Source: Vespa crabro (lineage: Eukaryota; Arthropoda; Insecta; Hymenoptera; Vespidae). From it: a stretch of 64,000 nucleotides of DNA. The stretch is from the NCBI RefSeq assembly GCF_910589235.1, contig NC_060964.1, positions 8,428,207 through 8,492,206 on the forward strand. Direction: 5' to 3'. The notes under the pieces were generated by a model. The model was not told the DNA's origin. It was given only the letters and a program-made list of their open reading frames with translations, and ran no database searches. This document shows positions 53,486-64,000 of the stretch, piece by piece. The position numbers and the translations under genes were made by a program. How positions within the stretch are numbered: position 1 is the stretch's first letter; every line of letters begins with the position of its first letter.

Positions 53486-56400
53486 TATGTATACATATAC
53501 ATATATATATATATATATAAAATTTACATATAAAAAAAAACAAAAAAAAGAAAAACCGAAATCCGAGGATGATCTTTAGCAAGTATGTCTAACTATGGAC
53601 CTTTCCAAGATACAGAAGAGAGTGCGGGTTTTGCGCCGTCATTCATCGAGAAGCCACGTATCATTCCGAACGAAAGTGGAACCCTAATCACGATGAAGTG
53701 CAAGTGCAAGGCGAAACCGAAGCCAGAAGTCACATGGTTCCGTGGCGCCAACGTAGTCAAAGAATCATCGAAAATTTCGATAAAGACGAAAACGGTCGAA
53801 GAAGATGTGTATGAGCTCATATTAGAAATTAAGGTCAGAGACGTTCCGTCCTCGTATCACTCTTCAACGATACTCACGTTATAGTAGTTACATAGTATAG
53901 TTACATAATATAGAAATACTAAATAAAAAATATTATTTGTACCATTTGTTTAGGATCCTGCGGCACCGGACGGTGGTACTTATAGGTGTCACGTACAAAA
54001 CGAATTCGGCGAAAGTAACGCCAATCTAAATCTGAATATCGAGGCCGAGCCAGAACCAGAAGGGGATGGTCCAAGCTTCGTGGAGAAACCACGAATACAA
54101 TCGCAGAACCAAGGTAAACTGGTTATTATGGATTGCAAAGTGAAAGCAAATCCAAAACCAGAGATAGTATGGACCCACGCTGGAAAAGTCATAAAAGAAT
54201 CCTCCAAGATCTCCATTAGTATCGTCAAAGAAAAAGAAGATATTTATTACATCAAATTGACTCTGAGTGATCCTGGCCCTGAAGATTCCGGTCTTTACAA
54301 GTGTAATATCAAAAATAATCTTGGGGAGCTTAATGCCAATTTAACATTGAACGTTGAAAGTAAGTTTAATCGTTCTTTAATATATAAGTATATATATATA
54401 TATACACATGCTAGCTTCGATTCTTGACTTTGACTTTGTGAGATACATCGTATACCTTCGTTTTCTTCGTACTTTCAGTTATACCTGTAATTAAGGAAAA
54501 ACCAAAGGTCGTAAAAATTGTAAAGAAGAAAACGGTAATAGTGGAGTGCCACGTGCTTTCCAAATTTACACCAGAATGCACTTGGTTCAAAGAAACACAG
54601 GCTGTTAAGGAAGACACTAGACATAAATTACACGTTGAACAAGTTAAAGAAGTTAGTACCGTTTGGTATACATTTGTGGCAAACATATTATCAATTTTCT
54701 CCAAAATTATTCACTTTTCTAATCATAAATCTAATGTATAGGGAGAATTTGCTGTTAAATTAGAAATTGAACAAATGTCGAAAACTGACAAAGGTATATA
54801 TAAATTGGTCGCACGTAATGAGAAGGGCGAAGCTACGTCCCAAGTGGTCGAAGTGACAGAAATAGTTGAAGAGGGTGAAAAACCACAAATTACTACTGGT
54901 CTCAAGTCGGCGGTAAATATTTTGCAAATTAATATTTCTATCGGCTATTTACATTATCCTTATTGTGTTTTAATATGATTTACATTATCTGTAGACGATT
55001 GAGGAAGGTAAAACGGTCGAACTTATAGCAAGCCTCGCGCAACAAGATCGTAAAGTTACAGTCGTATGGTATAGGTAAATAATGACTATATTTGGATTTT
55101 ATGATATAAAATGAATTGAACGTTAAATAAAAATACTAATCTTATGCTACATAGAAATGCTCAAGTAGTCAAGGCGTCCAAAGACATTATGATATCTTTT
55201 AATGGCGTCGACATGAAGCTGACCATTACTTCTGCCACAACAGAATTATCTGGCACGTATAGGGTTGTCGTGAGTAACGAATATGGCAAGGACGAATCAT
55301 CGGCCCATCTTCTCGTCAGGGTAAATAAATATGTTATATTTTATTATATCTGGGAAGTTAGGCCACTCTTGTTCTCCTCTTCTTTATCGTTTTCTGTAAT
55401 GAATTTTGTGATATATTCTTTATCATACCTTTGTTTACAAAATTCCTATATTCTTTCCAAGTGCGTGACTTAAATGCAATGTTTTTAAAATTCATCCTAT
55501 TGTTATGAATTAGTCTATTGTGGATCAATCGTTTAAATATGTTGTTGACTATCACGTTTGCCCATAAAATTAAGAATCCATCAGTGTAGACATTATATAC
55601 GTCGAACCATGGTTGTGCTAATTCTCTACTATGTCGCATGCACGCCCTTTCCCTTATTATAGAAGAAGGAGGAAGAAAAGAAAGAAGAGGAAGAGGAAGA
55701 GAAAAAGAAGAAGAAGGTAGAAAAGAAAGAAGAGAAAAAGGAAGAAAAGAAGGAGGAAAAGAAGGAGGAGAAAATAGAAGAGAAGAAGGTAGCGAAAAAG
55801 GAAGAAAAGATAGAAGAAGAAAAGAAGGTAGAACCAAATGATACGTTTCCCATGTTTCATGAATTTGATCGTAATTATTTCCTCCCCTATTCTCCCAAAT
55901 TTGTATTCATTGTTTGTTGTTACTAATGCAACATCATTAATACATACACTATAAACAATAATAGAAGAGCTGAGAAACAGACATCTTTTTAATGAATAAA
56001 TCGTGTAATGCGAAATGTCTCTTATCAATCATTATTATAAAATCATGTAATCTCTGAATGCATCTTCTGTTTCTCTCTTCTTCATTGAGACAATCTGGCT
56101 CTGTTGAAACTTTATCGTTTTGCGACACGAAAGGTGGATAGTTCAGTATCCAGCAGTTATGAGGATGACGAAGATGATTTTTATGAGGATGAAACGATGG
56201 AGGAAGAAGAAGAGGATGTGGTGAGTGTAATCGAATCCAGCGTCACCGAGCCGATTGTCACAGAGCTACAATCAGAAAACTTTTCACAAATTGAGGTACA
56301 CATACAAAAAAGTACACTCTCTACTCACGATTAACACATTCACTCTCATATCTTTACAATATTTTTTAGCGTCATATTTACTTTGCCATATTATTGGATC

Positions 56401-59400
56401 TTCATTCTATTGGATCTTTCATTCTATTCTAGTACTTGTTTATTATATTTTCTAATTAATCCTTTTCTATTTCTTACTTTATTTTCATACATTCTCTGCC
56501 GTTACTTCAAAAGTATGACGCCTTTATATTTTTCGCAGTCACATTGTTCTAAACATAAAGTTGTATTTTTTTTTTCAATTATTTTTTTCAAGGATATACC
56601 GGATTCAAAACCAAATGGTATCGACAGACCAAGTCTTAAGAAGGTAGGATATAAATATTTTTTTTTTTTTTTTTATAAGAAGAAAATATCTTATAAACTT
56701 TTTTCTTATGTTGAAACATTTGCTGACTTATAGGACAAATAATGTACGAAAAAATATGTAAACAAAAACTCATGACCTGTTTTCAGTCCTGTATATTATG
56801 TCATCCATTATTTGTAGTTTTATCCCTGTGATGTAAATCCTCTTGCGTTTTACATAATTGTTTGTATCATTTGTGTTTGTCTTGTTCGAACAATGGGACA
56901 TGGGTATAGTAAAAGCTTATTACTTTAAAATGCTTATACATATGCGATATAGAAATAGTACATAAAATAGTTCATCGAAAATATTTTTGTTACCTTATTA
57001 CTATATAATATGATCAAGTAGTTCATTTAGCTATTATCTACTTTTATTTCAAAGACTATACAGTTCTATAGTTAACTCCTTCCGGTTTTTATGAATGATC
57101 ACAATATGACCGACATTGTTACGCTTTTGTTTCAGAAAATGGAGATTATACAGGTGAGTGTAAAAGCTCGAACGCCAGGTTTTTGGTAATGTATTCGCTC
57201 GAATTACGCTTATAGAGAGATATTTTTATTTAAGCTAGAAACTATATAACATGTACAGCTTTGAAGCTATTATTTATAATCTTCAAGAAATAAACGAGAT
57301 AACGTGCGTTTGTCATTCTTAGCTTTTACATCGTAATATAAGACATATATTTATCAGGTTGTTTTTACAGAACATTTTACGTTATTGAAATTTTTTCTTT
57401 ACATTTTAGCGTACTAACGACTATAGCTTTTATTTTTTCAGCTTCATACTACATATATTTATATTTATTTGCCTATTATTATTTATTTGCTTATAATGTA
57501 AATTGCTTTTTCAGTGATGCCTATTCGTGTTCTTATAATTTGTACGTATTTTAAATATCATAGCGCAACAAATCGAACCAATTATTTAAATATTGTACAT
57601 TTTCCTATATCCTTTTACGCAGAAGCTGGGTTTTGAGTGTGTATCATATGTGCAAGTCCCCTAAATTTTTTGTTTAAATCCTTGAAATTTATCAATAGTG
57701 CATGTTATTTCGCTATCTATCAAGTGAGAGTAAAATGAATGAATAAGCTTCATGAATATACTTAAAAATTTTCCTTCATTTTGATCGTAATAAATTAAAA
57801 ACAATATAGTCGCATAATATTAATTTTGATTGGATAATTCAAAGAATGTAAACTTTTAAATCAAGTCCCATTTTATTCTCACTGTAATAAAATATGTACG
57901 ATTGACAGCGTATTTAAATATAAATATGTGTGTCTTATGAAATACAGAAAGAAGAAGAAACATTCAATAATGTAGAAAAGGTCGAAGAGAAGAAAAAATC
58001 AATTAAGGTAAAATAATTGCATATACATTATTAATTATATATGTACATATATAAATTATTTATTATATTTATAAATTGTAGAAGAAGCCTGACGAAAAGA
58101 TCGAAGATAAAAAGGAGGCCGAAGCTGTAAGTACAATTAGATATCTTTTATTGAACATACTACATATCACAAATTTCATTTACAGAAGAAGCTCATTAAG
58201 AAGAAAGAGCCTGAACCTACTAGCCGTAAGCAGTCTATTAGCAGGGTTGGTATTTTGTGTATTTTAAAATATAGAAAAGAACACGTAGCGTATATTTTTA
58301 TGTCATTCGTTATTGTTTCAGGTGGAAGCTTTGCGAACGGAAAGCCGTCGTAGCTCTTTAGTTATAACTCAAGAACAGGTATAAAATATTTTATACGAAA
58401 GTATTTATTCACATACATCTTACATCGTTAATTGAATTCATTCGTTCATGAAACGGTAGCTTTATGTTATACACATTTTTTTCTTCACACGTACAGATAA
58501 CAGAAGATGGTTCTACATCACCACAACGTCGTGTTTCTATACAAAAGGTACACGATACATACATGCACATATCGATCTTGTAATTTTTCACAACACAACG
58601 TATACACAAGTTTTATTAATCGAGGGAAAACAGAGCAAATACCGTCGTATAATCAAATCTGTTTTATAATCTGTGCTCTATTATATTAATCGATATTAAA
58701 TTGTTATAGACTGAAGAGGAAATCAAGACGGAAAGTAGAAGATCTTCGATCATCGAAAAGAAGGCTACCGTTGAAAAGGTAAAAGTTACTCCTTATAGTA
58801 TTATTCGTTTATTAATCTAGTGAATAACAATAAGTAATATAGATAGATGTTAGCATGTCGACTTTATCGTTAAAATTTTTATCTTTTTTGATTTATTTCT
58901 ATTTCACCATTATTTGCGACAATTGGGTAAGTTTCATATGTTTGATCTTCTAACGTTCGACATAAGAGGAATTTTTTAATATTTGTGAATAACACTCTGT
59001 CGATATTTAATATATTTTATGTATAAATATATAGAGAAATATACGAAATATACGAAATGGCAATTATGTGAAAAGGTACAATACTTCGCTAGTATATTTT
59101 TTTTGATGATTTTTTAGAAAAATGAATCAAGTATAAGATTTAAAAAATCTGCTTTCACATTTCTTGACGATTGGGCAAAGGTACACAACACACACACGCA
59201 CACACCTTCTACGTGTACATTTGCATGTGTTAAAACTTATTTATTTATTTATTTTTTTTTTTTTTAATATATTTTTGTTTGAATTGGGTGTTTAGAAAAG
59301 TGCAGAAACTCCAGGAATAAAAGATACATTTTCCAGACCTATTGACAATGAAAAGGTACACTTATAAATAAGTTGATCGACGGTACAACAATGTTATACG

Positions 59401-62400
59401 ATAGCGGATTAAACCTAGATCTATTTGTAGGATGAACCAATCTCGAAACACACGATTCGAACTCAAAATTCTCCAGAAATGAAAATTAGGCCACACCCAA
59501 ATAAACACGATAACGAAATTGAGGTACACAACACGCAAATTGATCGAAAAATAGTTATTTTCTTATAATTTACAATAATCTATGTATATCGCGTTAAATT
59601 AACAAATTTTAGGATATATGGGCACCAAAATCTGATTCGAAGTCTCGCGAATCGAAACGCAGTACAAATGACGAGGTATCAAATTTATTGTATTAATATT
59701 GCAAGAATTAAATTAAAATTGAGAATTAAATTGACAAATATCACAAATCGAATTTTAGAGTATTCCGAAATTGCCAGAGAGGTTCAGCGAACCTAATCCT
59801 GACCACGAAATTAAGGTATACAATATATGTCAGAATTAGATAATACATGAAATATCTTTTTATTTATTACTTGTTATTTTTACATTAATGTACACGTCTT
59901 TAGGATATATGGCCGGCGAAATCAGATACGCCAGTCGTGAGACAGGCTAAAACTCAGGTATACGGCACAATGCACACAGTTAGAACATGTATTATAATTT
60001 ATGGGTCGTATAACGCAGAATCATTAATCAGTCGTTACGGTTTGCGTTTTAGGACATGCCAAAATCATCCATACAATTACATAAACCAGAATCTGAGGAT
60101 GAAATAGAGGTACCCGATAACCACGACATTTATATAACACTCGCCATGTGTATACTTAGGACACAGTATATTTTTAATTTTAAACGTGTATAATTTTAGG
60201 ATATATGGGCATCAAAACCTGAATCTGATAATTTTAATAGAAAAAATCAGGTAGACGATATGTTATTTTTATGTTTTTTTTTTTTTTTCAATAATTATTT
60301 TTTCAATAATTTTTTTAACACACATTTTTAGCAATGATTAAGTAGACACAATGCATTCTTTTAGGACATATTGAGATCATCCTACGCACCACATACACCT
60401 AAATCCAGTAGAGACATTAAGGTATCACATGTTACACTTGAAAATTTGCAAATTATTACAAAGTACGGTACATAATTTATACACGAGAACAAACAATTTT
60501 AGGATATAAAGCAACCAAAGACAGAACAAAATATTGCTGGAAAAGTTAAGGTATACGTTGTACTATACTCGCTTTTATCAGCACTTAAATTTCTATTTAA
60601 TTTTATATGTTTTTCGAAAGGATACATGTACGTATATAAAATAGTTTTAAATGCATACAAATTTTAGACTGTACCACGAGCGATACTCAAACACGATTCA
60701 TCTTCAAGCAACGATGATATAGAGGTACATCAACGCGATAGATTTTATTTTAATTCGCGACAGATTTATTTTTATTTATTTATTATTTTTATTTATCTCT
60801 ATTATTTCAGGACATATGGGCAACTATGCCTGAAACTCAAACACAAAAGTCCAATATAAAAGATAAGGTACAATACAGTCACACACGCAATTTGTATTAT
60901 GCTTTCACATAGATCATTTACTCACACTATGTTTTAGGACAAACCAAAATATACATTGAAAATAAATTCGCGCGAGCCACCTAAAGATCCTAAAGTATAT
61001 GTATATATTGTATATTACGCTCATTACATTGTCTGACACATATAATATTACAATGTACACTGACATATGTTGTAAATAATTTTAGGATTCATCACCACCG
61101 AAAATCGCAACACCCAAAGATAAACCTGATAAAAGGGACGAGGTATTGCGAAATAATTTCATACGGTAGACTTATACTCATATATTACGCTTGTAGTATA
61201 AATGATTACGAAAATATCTCGTTTTAGGAATCTTCAGAAACTGTTACTAAATTGCGCCCGCTCAAGCCCGCGAACAAAATTAAGGTACACAATCGTACAA
61301 CAAATCTATTCAATACTCACACAGACAATACTTTTTAAAAACCTTTGTAAATTATCATATACAAATGTTTTATTTTAATCTTCATAAGGAAATTTTGTAC
61401 TTTTGTACTTAGAACTTTGTGGTTTCAGGACGAAGAAATTAAAACTAGTATAACTGCCATTGATAAGGAAAGACCTGAGGTACACATATACAATACATAT
61501 ACGATACATACGCTACGTCGTATTTTTTGTTTTACTCAACATGTTTGTATTTTTCTAGACGAAACAAGACACAAAACAAAAAATTGACACACAAACACCA
61601 GCAGAACCCAAGGTACACACGTCACGATACACGAATTTTGTTTTTATACTGATAAACAATTTTTCATGATAAAGTTTACAAAAATATATATACTAACGTT
61701 TTTCATGCATACGCATCAAACGATTTTTAGGAGGAATCGAAAATTAAAACAAAAAGTGTACCAAGTAAATCGTTGGATACTAAGGTACATTTTGACTATA
61801 AAACCACTCTGGTTTTATTTCGATTGCCTTGAATTTATGATAAAAGAAAAAAAAAAAAAAATAATCTAATGAAATTTGTTGCATTCATTCGTAGGTTGAA
61901 ACCAAAGCGAAAGCTAAGACATTAACCAAACCTGAGGAAGCGAAGGTACACACATTGAACGCATACACAGTTAAATAGTATATTAGATCTTGTAGTTGAT
62001 TTTTCGTTAGATACATATGCTATTTAAATGATGTTTTTTTAGAAAGAGGAACCTAAATCCATTATTGAAAAACGCGACGCGAAACCTAAGGTATATAAAC
62101 ACTTACAATATATTCGTTCATTCACACGCATCATACGCCTCATCACATAACAGAGCAGACATTCGAAGTACATTAAACAAAAATGATATATCGTTCGTTT
62201 CATGCACTTATATCATAACGCATTTCATTCTTTTTCAGCGATGCCATCTTATTGTCATTTAAATAATTTGTAATTACATTATATTCTCATCCATAATATA
62301 CTACTACGAAGTAGAAAATATTTAAAAAAATTAAAAATCGTATATTAAAGTTAATTTTAAAATTAACTTTTTAGGAGGAACCAAAAGCCACATTAAAACC

Positions 62401-63287
62401 AGAAGAAACCAAGGTACACACAACAAACACTCAGTACATTAAATTACATAGAAAAATACTTTATACACAATGGATGAAATACTAAAAGTTCTCGATATTA
62501 TTACAATGAAATTTCTTTTTAGAAGGAAGAACCCGTCGATAAACGTAAAACACTCGGCAAACCCGAGGAACCCAAGGTACATAAGTCGCTCACATTCAAA
62601 CATAAATAACAATCAGATAATGTATTTCATTACACGCTTATATAATCACAACAAAATAGAACACGTATCACGATATTTATCAGATATTATTTGCATACGT
62701 ATTTTTAAATATGTAGTCTTTTTGTAATGATTTCATGTTCATAAATTATTCATGGGATATTCTGTCTGTGTTTACAGAAGGAAGAACAAGAGAGAAAACT
62801 CAGTCTCAAGCAAAGTATTAAAGTATGTATATCACGTATGCGATATATGTATGTAATATAAGGAAAGTTTGTACTATAATAAAAATTCTTCTTTACTTTT
62901 TATAGATCGAAGAAGAAAAGAAGTCTTTGAACAAAGTCGAACTCAAGGTGAGCGTTTGATTTTTTAAGGAGTGTAAATCTTTATTATTATCAGTATACAC
63001 AGAATTATTGAATAACAAACCTTAAAATACACATAACGTAACAATATTGGAATTTAATAATCGGTAGTCATAAAAACGTATAAAATATCGTAAACTATCA
63101 TTCGCAATTATCACAAATATTTCAAATACAGCCAAAGGAAATCCAAGGCACTGAAGCGAAACCAAAACTACGTAGACCACCAAAACAAGAAGTTAAAACC
63201 GATAATTTTCAAATGATACAACTCAAACCAGTTGCAAGAGATGCGTCAAAGCCTCAGAAGGCTACAAATGGCACTATTGAGTTGAAG
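47241..63287 (+). CDS. bt: Projectin (bent), twitchin/titin-family muscle protein, 5' part
   Basis: Giant elastic kinase of insect sarcomeres that connects the Z-band to the thick filament. The window holds the N-terminal eight Ig domains (832 residues in 13 exons) and a PEVK-type spring of about 740 residues in 35 small exons. Later Ig, Fn3 and kinase parts must lie downstream. The start MGVADDFAPSFTQKPQL follows AAAC-ATG-G and matches the recalled N-terminus of Drosophila projectin. Every splice junction listed keeps the frame. The last exon seen ends at 63287 with GTATCC and the coding region runs on beyond 64000. The order of eight Ig domains followed by a PEVK segment matches projectin rather than Sallimus, Unc-89 or Stretchin. 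Odd points are alternative micro-exons near 47837 and 48024, a GC-AG intron after 53029, and repeated weak donors in the PEVK part. Confidence 0.94.
47837..47858 (+). other. bt: Projectin linker micro-exon A (22 nt)
   Basis: Flanked by TTTTTTTCAG and GTAAGT. It enters with two bases after the one left by exon 1 and leaves two, reading PVDEPREK into QIDG of the next exon. This matches the recalled fly linker (PADEPKEKQIDG). Confidence 0.85.
47859..49786 (+). other. bt: Projectin intron between Ig1 linker and Ig2
   Basis: About 1.9 kb. Apart from candidate micro-exon B and a poly-T stretch near 48797-48825, nothing protein-like was seen. Confidence 0.7.
48024..48048 (+). other. bt: Projectin alternative linker micro-exon B (25 nt), candidate
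   Basis: Flanked by TTCTAG and GTGAGT. It has the same entry and exit phases as micro-exon A and would read PAEQPLIRG into QIDG. If both micro-exons are used in series the frame reaches a stop (AAC-TGC-TGA), so they can only be alternatives. Confidence 0.5.
50167..51868 (+). other. bt: Projectin intron between Ig2 and Ig3
   Basis: About 1.7 kb, AT-rich, with a poly-T run at about 50770-50788 and a poly-A run at about 50880-50897. No exon-like segment with matching phases was found. The preceding exon ends with one base and the next supplies two (SDEAPVPEDG). Confidence 0.7.
53445..53518. repeat. (TA)n microsatellite in a projectin intron
   Basis: Two TA runs separated by a TGCATATGTATACATATACA-like spacer, in the intron before the Ig5 exon. 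Confidence 0.93.
55663..63287 (+). other. bt: Projectin PEVK-type spring: 35 phase-0 mini-exons
   Basis: Exon starts-ends: 55663-55827, 56134-56295, 56593-56643, 57136-57153, 57948-58007, 58082-58126, 58186-58245, 58322-58378, 58497-58547, 58710-58778, 59118-59180, 59296-59355, 59431-59523, 59613-59675, 59759-59815, 59904-59957, 60053-60109, 60200-60250, 60365-60421, 60503-60550, 60668-60724, 60811-60867, 60938-60994, 61086-61142, 61228-61284, 61429-61479, 61559-61612, 61731-61784, 61895-61945, 62043-62090, 62375-62413, 62523-62576, 62778-62822, 62906-62947, 63132-63287. Each has AG before it and GT after it, is a multiple of three and is open in the same phase. Nine are exactly 57 nt. Composition is Lys, Glu, Pro, Ser and Thr, as expected of a disordered spring. 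The stretch 58322-58778 carries the TESRR/RSS and SRRSSII motifs also known in fly projectin, which ties the region to the gene. Confidence 0.87.
59037..59075 (+). other. bt: Possible extra PEVK mini-exon
   Basis: AG-flanked 39-nt phase-0 segment reading KYTKYTKWQLCEK before GTACAA. Its end (GAAAAG then GTACA) resembles neighbouring exons, but the composition (Trp, Cys, repeated KYT) and AT-rich setting make chance likely. Confidence 0.2.
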
Positions 63288-63311
63288 GTATCCTTGCACA
63301 CAGGAATCTCA

Positions 63312-63353
<42 letters not shown>

Positions 63354-64000
63354 TTCGTTTAAATCCTCTAGTGCTAAACAAATTGATCTGAATATTCTCT
63401 TCTTCTTTGTTCTTCCTCTCTTGTAATTAAAAATGTTATAACTTCAAAAAAATATTCTGTGACTCACAATATTGACTCACAGCATTCTTAAACTTGTACA
63501 CCTTCAAACTTTATATACTTCACTCTATCTCTTTTCTATGTCTTTCTCTTTATGTCAGTTTTAATACTGATGCCTCTTATTCTCTATGGACTTTAACTTA
63601 TCCTTTCTATGTTACACACCTTCAATGCATCTTACAAAAAGTCTACTAAACTCGATTTATATGTTTATAAAATATTTTTCTGCTTTGATATTTCTAATTT
63701 TCTACAGCTTGTTCTTGGAGGATGAACTTTCCTGTCAAATTCTAACGTATATGTTCTATCTGTAAATAACAGTATGTGTATATCACAATTATGCAAGGTT
63801 TTCTTAAAATTTCGAACTTTCCAAACTTATAAAATTAATTAAGAAAGCATATCGAAAAGGTAAGATAAAACTGATTCTGTAATAATACATGTAAACTTAC
63901 ACTTCCTTTGGATGTAATTAATTCTACGTTTATAATCTACACATCGGACTGCTCTTTCTACTCTTCATCTCACACTTGTCATTGATAACACACTACCCGC
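63288..64000 (+). other. bt: Projectin intron running off the window
   Basis: Begins GTATCC after the 52-codon exon. It contains a CT microsatellite at 63314-63357 and AT-rich sequence, with no further phase-0 exon recognised before the window ends. Confidence 0.7.
63314..63357. repeat. (CT)n microsatellite
   Basis: CT dinucleotides with one TT interruption in the last projectin intron. Confidence 0.94.

Larger units (their letters stand above)
47241..55320 (+). other. bt: Projectin Ig domains 1-8 (exon map)
   Basis: Exons: 47241-47553 (Ig1), 47837-47858 (linker micro-exon), 49787-49949 and 50025-50166 (Ig2), 51869-52004 and 52216-52419 (Ig3), 52728-53029 (Ig4), 53616-53833 and 53954 onward (Ig5). 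Exon 53954-54359 finishes Ig5 and carries Ig6. Then 54479-54651 and 54742-54912 (Ig7), 54995-55074 and 55155-55320 (Ig8). Each domain shows the I-set pattern of Cys in strand B, Trp in strand C and a DxGxYxC/V-type motif in strand F (for example DAGLYKVKAKN, DAGKYKVTAKN, DGGNYRCNAFN, DSGLYKCNIKN). Strand G usually ends in a SxNLNF-type motif just before the exon boundary. The lengths sum to 2496 nt, an exact multiple of three. Confidence 0.93.

Noticed and set aside
55629..56028. Minus-strand frames rich in Ser/Phe and Leu/Phe across the first PEVK exon
   Set aside because: They are antisense shadows of the Lys/Glu purine tract, and the + strand frame is supported by splice phase and family order.

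Overview
The window looks like a piece of an insect nuclear chromosome. It has small spliced exons with GT-AG introns of about 60-500 bp and animal muscle and ion-channel genes. The DNA is AT-rich but CpG is not depleted, and it is full of microsatellites. The style (CpG-rich, GA/CT-repeat-rich, insect gene set) suggests Hymenoptera. That is an inference, not something the sequence proves. All exon models below were built by hand from reading-frame continuity, splice signals and recalled protein families.

Layout: (1) 2052-9269, + strand: the 3' two-fifths or so of an L-type voltage-gated calcium channel alpha1 gene (Ca-alpha1D / CaV1). It runs from the domain III pore through domain IV, the EF-hand, the IQ motif and a long tail to the stop. 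The window opens inside one of its introns. (2) 9270-15803: no recognisable gene, only channel 3' flank and microsatellites. (3) 15804-18312, - strand: a complete five-exon DNAJC2/zuotin gene of 624 codons, convergent with the channel. (4) 18313-20325: non-coding, with a cluster of three hairpins including a roughly 250-bp inverted repeat. (5) 20326-25155, - strand: a class I Rab11-family interacting protein (Rip11), complete except for one N-terminal C2 exon I could not find. (6) 25156-28487: the divergent 5' flank between Rip11 and the next gene. (7) 28488-33756, + strand: a two-exon NHERF/EBP50-like gene (Sip1) with one PDZ domain. (8) 33757-47240: 13.5 kb without a recognised gene, apart from one unrecognised minus-strand reading frame. 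(9) 47241-63287, + strand: the 5' part of projectin (bent), the insect twitchin/titin-family kinase of muscle connecting filaments. It has eight Ig domains followed by a PEVK-type spring segment encoded by at least 35 tiny exons. The gene continues past the window.

The genes are functionally separate: calcium influx (Ca-alpha1D), ribosome-associated chaperoning (DNAJC2), recycling-endosome traffic (Rip11), cortical scaffolding (Sip1) and muscle elasticity (bt). The most notable structure is the projectin PEVK region. All 35 exons are phase 0 at both ends, they alternate between two sequence types (many of one type open with Asp-Ile-Trp), and most carry non-standard GTAYAC-like 5' splice sites. 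Together this looks like a tandemly amplified two-exon cassette suited to combinatorial splicing. Other notable points are two alternative projectin micro-exons that cannot be used together, an 87-bp in-frame retainable intron in Rip11 encoding an NPF motif, a tandem acceptor in the calcium channel that would give a truncated tail, and the hairpin cluster at 18993-19401.
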